Shown here in pieces: positions 28,059 to 36,038 of a DNA stretch of 64,000 nt. The stretch's first letter is position 1, and each line of letters begins with the position of its first letter. Both the position numbers and the translations under genes were made by a program. The notes under the pieces are model-generated. The model did not search any database and had not been told where the DNA came from. It saw nothing but the letters and a program-made list of their open reading frames with translations. The stretch is taken from assembly GCF_014836665.1 (NCBI RefSeq), contig NZ_JACSQJ010000004.1, positions 62,001 through 126,000 of the forward strand. The letters are read 5' to 3'. The DNA is from Luteimonas colneyensis. GTDB taxonomy: Bacteria > Pseudomonadota > Gammaproteobacteria > Xanthomonadales > Xanthomonadaceae.

Positions 28059-28772
28059 TCAGGCCGCGAGGATCGCCCGCAGCGCGTCGGGAAGCCCGGC
28101 CGCGGAATCGAGCGTGCGCATGCGCGCGGCGGCGCCTTCGGCCAGGCTGGCTTCGCGCTCGTGCTCCCAGGTCAGGTGATAGGGCAGGTGCAGGCCCCAG
28201 CCGCCCAGTTCCAGCACCGGCGCGATGTCCGAGCGCAGCGAATTGCCGACCATCACGAACTCGCCCGGCGCGATCCCGAACTCCTCGAGCAGGCGGCGGT
28301 ACGTCGGCACATCCTTCTCGCTGACGATCTCGATGCGCCGGAACAGCGACGACATCCCCGACTCGCGGACCTTGGCCTCCTGGTGGAACAGGTCGCCCTT
28401 GGTGATCAGCACGACCGGGAACTCGCGCGCCACCGCCTCCACCGCTTCACGCACGCCCGGCAGCAGTTCGACCGGATGGCGCAGCAGGTCCTTGGCCAGC
28501 GCCACGATGCGATGCACGTCGGCAGCGCTGATGCGGCCGCCGGTGATGTCGATCGCGGACTCGATCATCGACAGCGCCATGCCCTTCACGCCGTAGCCGA
28601 ACACGGCCAGGTTCGCCTTCTCGACCGCGTACAGCCGCTCGCTGGTGCGCGCATCGCCGTTGACGTAGCGGGCGATGATGGCTTCGAAGTCGCGCTGCGC
28701 CTGGTCGAACCAGTCCTGGCTGCGCCAGAGCGTGTCGTCGGCGTCGAAGCCGACCATCCTGATGCTGGGCAT
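28059..28772 (-). CDS. HAD-superfamily hydrolase
   Basis: This 237-residue phosphatase-fold protein has motif I GFDADDTLW (residues 8-16), a helical cap, motif II LITKGD near residue 123 and the later motif IV MVGNSLRSDI near 176. The first aspartate is the nucleophile. Substrate is unknown; small phosphorylated metabolites or nucleotides are usual for this subfamily. The ATG at 28772 is immediately upstream of motif I. It is 60 bases ahead of the NlpE-like gene on the same strand. Confidence 0.88.
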   Translation of the reverse strand: MPSIRMVGFDADDTLWRSQDWFDQAQRDFEAIIARYVNGDARTSERLYAVEKANLAVFGYGVKGMALSMIESAIDITGGRISAADVHRIVALAKDLLRHPVELLPGVREAVEAVAREFPVVLITKGDLFHQEAKVRESGMSSLFRRIEIVSEKDVPTYRRLLEEFGIAPGEFVMVGNSLRSDIAPVLELGGWGLHLPYHLTWEHEREASLAEGAAARMRTLDSAAGLPDALRAILAA

Positions 28773-28797
28773 CGCGTGATTATCCCGGAATGAAGAA

Positions 28798-28819
28798 GCG
28801 ACGGCATCCCTGCCGTCGC
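28798..28819 (-). terminator. Terminator after the EF-hand gene
   Basis: GCGACGGCA and TGCCGTCGC form a perfect 9-bp stem with a 4-base loop. On the minus strand it is followed by TTCTTCATT. It lies between the EF-hand gene stop and the HAD start and probably separates the two transcripts. Confidence 0.65.
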
Positions 28820-28872
28820 CCTGGAACGATGTCGCGTGGCGCCGCCCGGACAGGTGCGGCGCGGGGCGGGGG

Positions 28873-29250
28873 TCAGCCTTCGCCGCCGGCCTTGGCGGCG
28901 TGGGCGCGGTACTCGTCGGCCGTCAGCTCGCCGTCGCCGTCGGCATCGGCATCTCCGAACACCGACGCGAGCGCGGGCAGCGCCGCGGACTCCTCGCGCG
29001 AGATGGTGCCGTTGCCATCCGCGTCGACATCGTCCCAGCCCAGCTGGCGGCCTGCCGGCGGGACATCGGCGGCGGTGGGGGCCGGCTGCGCGGCGTCCTG
29101 CGTGGCCTGCGCCGCCGCGGCGGATTCGACGGCGGCCTTCTGGGCCTCGCGGACTTCGGGGGTCACGGCGCTCTGGGCCAGGGCCAGCGGCATGGCCAGC
29201 ACCGCACCCAGTGCGAGGACGGCGGCGATCGGCTTGCGTGCGTTCTTCAT
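28873..29250 (-). CDS. Exported EF-hand calcium-binding protein
   Basis: This 125-residue precursor has a signal peptide (cleavage near LALA-QS, residue 25), an Ala/Gln-rich linker, and two EF-hand loops: DVDADGNGTISRE about residue 74 and DADADGDGELTAD about residue 98. The positions 1, 3, 5 and 12 of both loops carry oxygen ligands, so calcium binding in the periplasm is likely. The ATG at 29250 is preceded by GGAGAC. A terminator follows. The 228 bases upstream contain two GGTTAA(C/T)GC elements on this strand, 40 bp apart. Confidence 0.88.
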   Translation of the reverse strand: MKNARKPIAAVLALGAVLAMPLALAQSAVTPEVREAQKAAVESAAAAQATQDAAQPAPTAADVPPAGRQLGWDDVDADGNGTISREESAALPALASVFGDADADGDGELTADEYRAHAAKAGGEG

Positions 29251-29478
29251 CAGGGGGGTCTCCTCAGGCGGATGCGGGGGCATCCGGTATCGATGGGTGC
29301 GACCGGTGGATCCGGTCACGGGACACACCCTGCCGCGCCCCGCATTAACCGCGTCCGCTGCACGATTCCCGCGTCGACATGGCGTTAACCACTGGCGACG
29401 CGCGAGCCGCTAGGACCGCGTGCGCGGGGACGGGGCCTGCACCATACTTGCGGCTCCAATGCTTCCGGAGCGCACGCG

Positions 29479-30603
29479 ATGAAACCGCAACTCCTTGTTG
29501 CCGCCGTGGCATTCGCCGTCTTCACAGGCGCCTGCGCCGGCGCAACGGGCCAGCGCCCGTTCGGGGTCGAGTCCGTCGCGAAGTTCGATGAGCCCTGGGC
29601 GATGTCCTTCCTGCCCGACGGCCGCCTCCTGGTCACCGAAAAGAAGGGGCGGCTGAAGCTCGTCGACGTCACCAACGGCAACAGCCGCGACGTCGCCGGC
29701 GTGCCGGATGTCGACTACGGCGGCCAGGGTGGATTCGGCGACGTCGTGCCGCATCCGGACTTCGCCACCAACGGCATCGTGTACCTGAGCTACGCCGAGG
29801 CCGGCGAGGGCGACATCCGCGGCGCGGCGCTGGCGCGCGCGAAGCTGGTGGCTACCGACGATGGCGAGCCGCGGCTCGAAGGCCTCGAGGTCATCTGGCG
29901 CCAGGTGCCGAAGGTGGAGGGCCGCGGCCACTACGGCCACCGCATCGCCTTCGATGGCGAGGGCAAGCTGTGGCTGAGCTCCAGCGAACGCCAGAAGTTC
30001 GACCCGGCCCAGGACATGGCGTCGAACATGGGCAAGATCCTGCGCCTCGAGGACGATGGCCGGCCGGCCGCGGGCAACCCCTTCGCCGAAGATGGCGGGG
30101 TCGCGGCCGAAGTCTGGTCGCTCGGGCACCGCAACGTGCTCGGCCTCGCCTTCGACGCGGGCGGGCAGCTCTGGGACGTGGAGATGGGGCCGGCGGGCGG
30201 CGACGAGCTGAACCTGGTCGAGCGCGGCGGCAACTACGGCTATCCGATCGTGTCCAACGGCGACCACTACGACGGCACGCCGATCCCGGACCACGACACC
30301 CGCCCCGAGTTCATCGCGCCCGCGGCGCACTGGACGCCGGTGATCTCGCCGTCGAGCCTGGTGTTCTACGGCGGCGACGTGTTCCCGCAGTGGAAGGGCG
30401 ACGCCTTCATCGGCGGGCTGTCGTCGCAGTCGCTGGTGCGCGTCGAAATCGACGGCCGCCAGGCGCGCGAGGCCGAGCGCTTCGACATGGGCCAGCGCAT
30501 CCGCGAAGTCGAACAGGGGCCCGAGGGCGGGCTGTGGCTGCTGGAGGATGGCAAGGCGGGCCGCCTGCTCAAGCTGACGCCGAAGCCGCCCACGGCCGGC
30601 TGA
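29479..30603 (+). CDS. PQQ-dependent sugar dehydrogenase family protein
   Basis: This 374-residue exported beta-propeller protein resembles soluble aldose sugar dehydrogenases (YliI/Asd type) that oxidise sugars with pyrroloquinoline quinone. The N-terminus has a signal peptide with a cysteine (about residue 19) that may be a lipobox. Family motifs visible are FDEPWAMSFLPDGRLLVTE, GGQGGFGDVVPHPDF, GRGHYGHRIAF (PQQ-site histidine), LGHRNVLGLAF, EMGPAGGDELN and PVISPSSLVFYGGD. The ATG follows CCGGAG. It is divergent from the EF-hand gene; calcium is a known cofactor of this family. Confidence 0.9.
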   Translation: MKPQLLVAAVAFAVFTGACAGATGQRPFGVESVAKFDEPWAMSFLPDGRLLVTEKKGRLKLVDVTNGNSRDVAGVPDVDYGGQGGFGDVVPHPDFATNGIVYLSYAEAGEGDIRGAALARAKLVATDDGEPRLEGLEVIWRQVPKVEGRGHYGHRIAFDGEGKLWLSSSERQKFDPAQDMASNMGKILRLEDDGRPAAGNPFAEDGGVAAEVWSLGHRNVLGLAFDAGGQLWDVEMGPAGGDELNLVERGGNYGYPIVSNGDHYDGTPIPDHDTRPEFIAPAAHWTPVISPSSLVFYGGDVFPQWKGDAFIGGLSSQSLVRVEIDGRQAREAERFDMGQRIREVEQGPEGGLWLLEDGKAGRLLKLTPKPPTAG

Positions 30604-30996
30604 TCAGGGCAGGACGACGCCGGCGGCGATCTCGCGCCCGTCCTCGAGCACCCGGAACCCGCGGCGGCCGTCGTCGGGGAGCTGCACGGCCGCGCCGCAG
30701 ATCAGCTCCACCTCGCGGCTGCTCCCGGGCTCGAGCTCCACGGCTTCGCCGCGGTCGATGGCGCAGCGCGCGTTCGATCCGCCGTCGAACTCCACGTCGC
30801 CACGCCAGCCCCGGCTGATCGCCACCGCGCGGCCGCCGTCTGCCGTGGCCAGCAGGTCCAGGCGCACGGGGATGCCGAGCTTCCCGGGATAGTCGAGACG
30901 CGGCGGCGGCGCGGCCGCCGCGGGCGCAGGGGTGTCCTGGGGCGATGGCCCGCAGGCGGCGAGCAGCATCGGCAACAACAGCATGATGGGGCGCAT
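30604..30996 (-). CDS. Small lipoprotein, unknown function
   Basis: This 130-residue precursor has a short signal and lipobox LLAAC (Cys about residue 15), then an Ala/Pro linker and a compact domain ending GRREIAAGVVLP-like with two cysteines (CAID, ICGA) that could form a disulphide. No family recognised. The ATG at 30996 follows AGGAGT; the longer open frame upstream has no signal. It is convergent with the sugar dehydrogenase: its stop codon abuts the dehydrogenase stop. Confidence 0.7.
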   Translation of the reverse strand: MRPIMLLLPMLLAACGPSPQDTPAPAAAAPPPRLDYPGKLGIPVRLDLLATADGGRAVAISRGWRGDVEFDGGSNARCAIDRGEAVELEPGSSREVELICGAAVQLPDDGRRGFRVLEDGREIAAGVVLP

Positions 30997-31111
30997 GGCG
31001 ACTCCTGGCGTCGACGCAAGGGCGAGCGGCGGGCGGTCACGTCGCGCGCCCTTCATCCCGCCATCGCGAAAGGCTGCCATAGTAGATCGCGACACCATGG
31101 CCCGATAGACG

Positions 31112-31384
31112 ATGACGCTTGCAGCACCCCACGACGACCGGCACGCCGCGCTCGAACTCGCGATCTCCGAGCTGGAAGCCGGCATGGCCGACCTCCAGAT
31201 CAAGCACCGCGACCTGTTCTCCTATGCCAACGCCTGGGCCGAGCGCCACGACGCGGTGATGCGCCTGGCGCCGCCGCACCTGGAGGACAGCGCCCGCGCG
31301 CGCCTGCGACGGATCGCGATCCGCTGGGGCCTGGCTGACGGCGTGCGCACGACCCGCCAGTTCCCGGCGCTGCGCGGGAGCTGA
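31112..31384 (+). CDS. Small helical cytosolic protein, unknown function
   Basis: This 90-residue protein contains a predicted coiled coil (ALELAISELEAGMADLQIKH) and a basic C-terminal half (ARARLRRIAIRWGLADGV). There is no signal or membrane segment. I know no family, but the length, a plausible start (ATG 31112) and its position in a small intergenic space support a real gene. It is divergent from the lipoprotein gene at 30996 and convergent with the YbjN gene; a C15 run lies just after its stop. Confidence 0.6.
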   Translation: MTLAAPHDDRHAALELAISELEAGMADLQIKHRDLFSYANAWAERHDAVMRLAPPHLEDSARARLRRIAIRWGLADGVRTTRQFPALRGS

Positions 31385-31418
31385 ACCCCGGTGGGCCGCG
31401 GCCGCGGGCCACCGGCCG

Positions 31419-31433
31419 CCCCCCCCCCCCCCC
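31419..31433. repeat. C15 homopolymer between convergent genes
   Basis: Fifteen consecutive C residues lie 35 bases after the stop of the 31112 gene and 9 bases before the stop of the YbjN gene on the other strand. Such a run is prone to slippage and to sequencing error. It does not disrupt either reading frame. Confidence 0.95.
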
Positions 31434-31441
31434 ACGACCCG

Positions 31442-31906
31442 TCAGAAACCGACGCTGCTGGTGAAGTCGCCGAGCAGCTGGCCGAAGATCTCGACCTGGC
31501 TGCGGATCTGCGCGGCGTGGTCGGTGTGCAGCACTTCGAAGTCGTAGTGCAGGAACGGATCCATCTCGTCGTCCAGCACCATCCGGCCATAGCGATAGCG
31601 GCTGTTGTAGACGTTGGCCACCTGCAGCGTAGTGCCGTTCTCCAGATCCAGGCCGACCTCGAGCTGCAGCGAGCCGCAACGGCCCTCGTGGCAGTCGTAG
31701 AAGTTGAGGTAGGCGTTCAGGTCGTGGCTGCGGAAGCGGATCATCGGGTCGCCGACCGAATCCTCGAGCAGCTCCGGCGACAGCTCCATCCCTTCCAGCA
31801 CGGCCATGGCCTCGGGCCCGGTCACGCCCCGCCCCGGATCGGCGGCCGCCGGCAGGGCGGCGAGTGCAAGCAGCGGGGCCAGCAGGCCCGCGGTCCAGTT
31901 CTTCAT
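31442..31906 (-). CDS. Exported YbjN-domain protein
   Basis: This 154-residue precursor has a signal peptide (cleavage near AAA-DP, residue 22). The YbjN-type domain is seen as AMAVLEGMELSPELLEDSVG, FRSHDLNAYLNFYDCHEGRC and QVANVYNSRYRYGRMVLDDE. YbjN proteins affect motility and stress in enterobacteria by an unknown mechanism; those are cytosolic, whereas this one is exported. The single Cys pair (DCHEGRC) could form a disulphide. The ATG is 31906. Its 3' flank holds the C15 run. Confidence 0.8.
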   Translation of the reverse strand: MKNWTAGLLAPLLALAALPAAADPGRGVTGPEAMAVLEGMELSPELLEDSVGDPMIRFRSHDLNAYLNFYDCHEGRCGSLQLEVGLDLENGTTLQVANVYNSRYRYGRMVLDDEMDPFLHYDFEVLHTDHAAQIRSQVEIFGQLLGDFTSSVGF

Positions 31907-31978
31907 CGTGTGGTCTCCCCTGTTGTCAGGCGAGATGCTAGCTGAATTGGAGGCCGATGCATCATCCCGCCCGGCCGG

Positions 31979-33049
31979 TCAGCCGGCGGGCTGCGGCGGG
32001 GCGTCGTCGGGCCACTCGTGGCCGTGCGCATCGTCGAGCAGGCGCATCCGCCTGCGCTCGATCCGCTGTTCCCCGGCCGCGCGCACCGTGCGCAGGGTTT
32101 CCAGCATCAGGGGCACGCCGGTGGAGCGGCGGAAGCGGGCGCGGCCGACGTCGACGATCGACATGTCGGCGACGACCTTCTCGCGGTCCTCGCCGGTCAC
32201 CTGCGTTCCGTACAGCTGCTCGACCGCCGCCAGGGCCACCTCGGCCGCGCGCTCCCGGTCCATGCGCGTGGTCCACTCCAGCGTGGCCTCGTCCGATCCC
32301 GCCGCGCCGGCCTGCATGAGCAGGGTCACCTGCGCCGGCACCTTGCCGGCACCCAGCGGACTGTCGATCTCGACGTCGACCTCGTAGGGCACGCCGGCCT
32401 GGAGCTCCGCGCCGAACAGGTCGTTGTACTCCAGCGCATCGCGCGACATCAGCGTGCCGAGGACATCGGGCCGGGTCATCCGCGCGACCATGTCCTCGGT
32501 GGCCTCGCGTGCCCGCACCCGCGCCGCCTCGCCATCCTCGCCCGCGGGCCAGCCACCCGCCTCCTGCACGCCCGCCTCCAGCATGGTCCCGAAGGCGGTG
32601 CGCATCGCGGGCCCGAGCTGCGTGGCGAGCTGGTCCACGTTCCGCAGGGCGGCGAAGTTGCCGGTCGCATCCAGCTCGACCTCCAGGACGATGTCCGGCA
32701 GCGACTCCAGGATCTGCTGCATCAGCGCCTCCTGGGCGTCACCTCCCTCCAGCTGCTCGTAGCGGCTGTCGTCGAAGGACCAGGTCTGGACGAAGCCGTC
32801 GTCGAGCACGCCGGTGATGCGGATGGTCTCGATGGCGGTGGTGCGCGAACGCTCGCTGCCGTCCTGCCCGACGGAGACGTCGTAGTCCTCGGTCGCATAG
32901 CGCAGGGACACGCCTTCGTGCCAGGGCGCGATCCAGCGGACCAGCTCCGCGGTCACCGGCGCGGCGTTCTTCCTGGCCAGCGCGGCCTCCGGCCATGCGA
33001 ACGCGAGCAGCAGCACCAGCGCCGCGCAGGCGCGCGTGATGTGGTCCAT
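31979..33049 (-). CDS. Large exported protein of unknown function
   Basis: This 356-residue precursor has a signal peptide (cleavage about ALA-RK, residue 26). The rest is soluble and acidic, with an SLRYATEDYDVSVG strand region and a C-terminal mixed alpha/beta domain. The C-terminal ~30 residues are basic then acidic. No catalytic motif or named family is recognised. It starts with ATG at 33049 and is divergent from the PLP decarboxylase. It is 72 bases upstream of the YbjN gene on the same strand, so the two exported proteins may share a transcript. Confidence 0.72.
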   Translation of the reverse strand: MDHITRACAALVLLLAFAWPEAALARKNAAPVTAELVRWIAPWHEGVSLRYATEDYDVSVGQDGSERSRTTAIETIRITGVLDDGFVQTWSFDDSRYEQLEGGDAQEALMQQILESLPDIVLEVELDATGNFAALRNVDQLATQLGPAMRTAFGTMLEAGVQEAGGWPAGEDGEAARVRAREATEDMVARMTRPDVLGTLMSRDALEYNDLFGAELQAGVPYEVDVEIDSPLGAGKVPAQVTLLMQAGAAGSDEATLEWTTRMDRERAAEVALAAVEQLYGTQVTGEDREKVVADMSIVDVGRARFRRSTGVPLMLETLRTVRAAGEQRIERRRMRLLDDAHGHEWPDDAPPQPAG

Positions 33050-33218
33050 GACGTGTCCCCTTGGGCGCCCCCTGCGCCGAGGCCCCGATTCTAGCCGGGG
33101 AGCAGGCTGCGCGCCGACGGGTGGCCGCGCGCCCTGCGCCGCGCTTGATCCCGCTCAAGGCGGCGGGCGCGCCGGCGCGCCACGCTGCGTGCTTCCGCCA
33201 TCGCCGTGGGCCGCCGCC

Positions 33219-35153
33219 ATGAACCAGCCAGCCCTGTATCCCTGTTTCCTCGGCCCCTACGGCGAGAACGACCAGCTGCTCGAGTCGCTGGTCGTCGAGT
33301 TCCTGCGCGACCATGTCTACTGGCGGCGCAACCTGCACCCGGAGGACCTCCCGGCGATCCCCACCGGCGCCAGCCGGCGCCCGGACTTCGTCGACTTCGA
33401 ATCACGCCTGCGCCGCGAGCTGCACCTGCTGTCGGCGGCGCTCAAGCGCAGCGTGCCCTTCCACAGCCCGCGCTACCTCGGCCACATGGTCAGCGACCTG
33501 CTGATCCCGGGACTGGCGGCGCAGATCCTCGCCCTGCCCTACAACCCGAACAACGTCAGCGCCGACGCCGCGCCGATCACCATCGACCTCGAACTCAGGG
33601 CCGGGCTGCAGCTCGCGGCGATGCTGGGCTGGCCGGCGGACCCGGCGCGCGCGGACTGCGCCTTCGGCCACCTGACCTCGGGCGGGACCCTCGCCAACCT
33701 GCAGGGCCTGCGACTAGCCATGGCGCTCAAGGCCTTCCCGGTGGCGCTGCACGCGGCCGGCGTGCCGCTGCCCGGCGTGCCCGGCGACGACTGGGAGGCC
33801 TTCAACACCGGCCCGGCCGCCGCCACGGCGCTGTTCGCGGACTGGTGCGCCTGGCGCGATGCGCTGTCGCCCCGCGAGCGGGCCGCGTGGCAGCGTCGCG
33901 TCGACGCGCAGCGCCTGGAGACGCTGGGGCTCGCCGGCTTCCTCGAGCGGCATCCCCAGCTGTCCACGCCGCTGGTGTTCGCCCCGGCCACCGCGCACTA
34001 CTCCTGGAGCAAGGGCATGAAGATGCTCGGCCTTGGGCGGGCACAGCTGGAACTCATCCCCGGACAGGCCATGCGCCTGGACGTGGACGCGCTGGAGGAG
34101 GCGCTCGACGACTGCCTGCGCCTGCGCCAGCCGGTGCTGATGGCCGTCGGCGTACTCGGCAGCACCGAGTTCGGCACCATCGACCCGCTGGACGGCCTCG
34201 CCGACGCGCGCGACCGCCTGCAGGCACGCGGGCTGGGCTTCTCGCTGCACCTGGACGCGGCCTGGGGCGGCTACCTGGCCTCGCTGTTCCGCGACGCCGA
34301 CGGCCGCCTGCGCACGCGCGCGGACGTGGCGGCGGATTTCCGCGCCTTCCCCCGGCCCGCGGTGCACGCGGCCTTCGCCGCGATCCCGCGCATGGATTCG
34401 GTCACCGTCGATCCGCACAAGCTGGGCTACCTGCCCTATGGCTCGGGCGCCTTCCTGTGCCGCGACCAGCGCGCGATCGGACTGCTGGCGGAGGACGCCG
34501 ACTACGTCTTCGACGGCGCGCCGGCCACCGACTTCTTCCAGCGCCATCGCCAGCTCGGCCGCTACATCCCCGAGGGCTCCAAGCCCGGTGCCAACGCCGC
34601 GGCGGTGTACGTCACCCACCGGGTGATGCCGCTGGACCATGCGAACTTCGGGCGGCTGCAGGCGCAGGGCATCCTCGCCACGGAGGCCTTCATGGACGAG
34701 GCGGCGGGCTTCATCGCACGCATCGCGCCGCTGGCGACCGCGATGCTGCCGTTCGCGCCCGACTGCAACCTGGTCTGCCTGGCCATGAACCCGCGCGGCA
34801 ACCGCGACGTCGGCCGCATGAACCGCTTCATGCGCGGGCTGCACGACGCGCTGCGTGCCGACCCCGCGCAGCCCCTGCAGCGCGGCGAGTACTTCGGCTC
34901 GATGACCACGCTGCGCAAGGACGCCATGGGCGAAGCCGACACGGCGCGCGTGCTCGCCGCGCTGGGCCTCGAGGCGGATGCGCTCGATGAGGGGGACGAA
35001 GACCACGACCGGATCGTGGTCCTGCGGCACACGCTGATGAACCCCTTCGTGCTCGATGCCGGCGGCGCCGGCGGCGGCTACCTGCGCGGCTACTTCGACT
35101 GCCTGGAGCGCCTGGTGCGCGCGGCGCAGGCGTACGGTGCGCAGGCGGCCTGA
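33219..35153 (+). CDS. PLP-dependent group II amino-acid decarboxylase family protein
   Basis: This 644-residue protein has the fold type I pattern of glutamate/tyrosine/aromatic decarboxylases. TSGGTLANLQGL (near residue 150) contacts the cofactor phosphate, HLDAAWGGY carries the PLP-binding aspartate, and DPHKLGYLPYGSGAF holds the Schiff-base lysine. A ~60-residue insertion and a long C-terminal domain make it bigger than GadB (about 470). The substrate cannot be read; tyrosine- or aromatic-decarboxylase-like proteins are nearest in pattern. The ATG at 33219 is the first plausible start. It is convergent with nrdJb, 10 bases between stops. Confidence 0.85.
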   Translation: MNQPALYPCFLGPYGENDQLLESLVVEFLRDHVYWRRNLHPEDLPAIPTGASRRPDFVDFESRLRRELHLLSAALKRSVPFHSPRYLGHMVSDLLIPGLAAQILALPYNPNNVSADAAPITIDLELRAGLQLAAMLGWPADPARADCAFGHLTSGGTLANLQGLRLAMALKAFPVALHAAGVPLPGVPGDDWEAFNTGPAAATALFADWCAWRDALSPRERAAWQRRVDAQRLETLGLAGFLERHPQLSTPLVFAPATAHYSWSKGMKMLGLGRAQLELIPGQAMRLDVDALEEALDDCLRLRQPVLMAVGVLGSTEFGTIDPLDGLADARDRLQARGLGFSLHLDAAWGGYLASLFRDADGRLRTRADVAADFRAFPRPAVHAAFAAIPRMDSVTVDPHKLGYLPYGSGAFLCRDQRAIGLLAEDADYVFDGAPATDFFQRHRQLGRYIPEGSKPGANAAAVYVTHRVMPLDHANFGRLQAQGILATEAFMDEAAGFIARIAPLATAMLPFAPDCNLVCLAMNPRGNRDVGRMNRFMRGLHDALRADPAQPLQRGEYFGSMTTLRKDAMGEADTARVLAALGLEADALDEGDEDHDRIVVLRHTLMNPFVLDAGGAGGGYLRGYFDCLERLVRAAQAYGAQAA

Positions 35154-35163
35154 AGCGGCCCGC

Positions 35164-35973
35164 TCAGCCGCACTTCGAGTAGCCGCAGTTCAGGCAGGTC
35201 GCGCAGCCGTCCATCACCACCACCGCCTTGGTGCTGCACTTGTGGCACATGGTGGCCGAGGGCGGGAAGCTGGTGCCTTCGCCGGTGACCGCGACGTCCT
35301 CGCCGGCGCGGTCCGCGCCCTGGTCGGCGAACAGGCCGCCTACGGGACCGGCGTCGGCCGCGGCGACGTCGGCGTCACTGTTTTTTTTTGAGCGGGACTC
35401 GTACTGGCGGCGCTTCTCGTCGATCAGCGCGCGCTGCGCCGCGCTCATCTCCGGATCGTGGATCATGCCGATCGACTTCAGGTGGTCCTCGACGATCGCG
35501 CCGAGCTCGGCCACCAGCGAGGGCATGTACACGCCGCCGGCCTTGAAGTAGCCGCCGCGCGGATCGAACACGGCCTTCATCTCCTCGACGAGGAAGGTCA
35601 CGTCGCCGCCCTTGCGGAACACTGCCGACATGATGCGCGTGAGCGCGACGATCCACTGGAAGTGCTCCATCGACTTCGAGTTCACGAAGATCTCGAACGG
35701 GCGGCGCTGCTCGTGCTCGCTGCCGGCGTTGAGCACGATGTCGTTGATGGTCACGTACATCGCGTGCTCCACCAGCGGCGACTTGATCTTGTAGGTGCTG
35801 CCGACCAGCACCTCCGGGCGCTCGATGCGCTCGTGCATCTGGATGACTTCGGCGCTGGGGCGCTCGGGGCCGGCGCCTTGCGCGGCGGCGGCGCCGGCCT
35901 GCGCGGCGGCCTTGTCGCCCTCGGCGGTGGCGACGGAGTACCCGGTGATTTTCTTTTCGATCCTGACGGCCAT
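35164..35973 (-). CDS. nrdJ: Class II ribonucleotide reductase accessory protein NrdJb (TSCPD domain)
   Basis: This 269-residue protein is the separately encoded C-terminal part of the B12-dependent reductase, as in Pseudomonas NrdJb. The TSCPD-like domain (IKSPLVEHAMYVTINDIVLN, RPFEIFVNSKSMEHFQW, AVFRKGGDVTFLVEEM) covers about residues 58-190. The last ~25 residues form a cysteine-rich tail (CHKCSTKAVVVMDGC, then CxxCLNCGYSKCG) suited to zinc or to re-reducing the active site. An A9 run at codons 195-198 separates the two parts; a -1 slip there would stop after 199 residues. The histone-like gene and nrdJa lie upstream on the same strand. Confidence 0.88.
   Translation of the reverse strand: MAVRIEKKITGYSVATAEGDKAAAQAGAAAAQGAGPERPSAEVIQMHERIERPEVLVGSTYKIKSPLVEHAMYVTINDIVLNAGSEHEQRRPFEIFVNSKSMEHFQWIVALTRIMSAVFRKGGDVTFLVEEMKAVFDPRGGYFKAGGVYMPSLVAELGAIVEDHLKSIGMIHDPEMSAAQRALIDEKRRQYESRSKKNSDADVAAADAGPVGGLFADQGADRAGEDVAVTGEGTSFPPSATMCHKCSTKAVVVMDGCATCLNCGYSKCG
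35381..35389 (-). other. A9 slippery run inside nrdJb
   Basis: On the coding (minus) strand the frame reads TCA-AAA-AAA-AAC. Shifting back one base gives CTC-AAA-AAA-AAA-CAG-TGA, so a stop follows at once. A nine-base A run is exceptional in this GC-rich gene. It is the class of site used for ribosomal or transcriptional slippage in dnaX. Use as a switch is inferred. Confidence 0.6.
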
Positions 35974-36004
35974 GACGCGTGTTCCTGCTGTTTCGTGGGA
36001 TGCC

Positions 36005-36029
36005 GGCTCCCCCGCGGCGCGGGGGAGCC
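36005..36029 (-). terminator. Strong hairpin between the histone-like gene and nrdJb
   Basis: GGCTCCCCCGC and GCGGGGGAGCC form a perfect 11-bp stem with a 3-base loop. No U-tract follows on the minus strand, so it may only attenuate read-through into nrdJb or protect the 3' end. Confidence 0.45.
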
Positions 36030-36038
36030 CGGAGGGTC

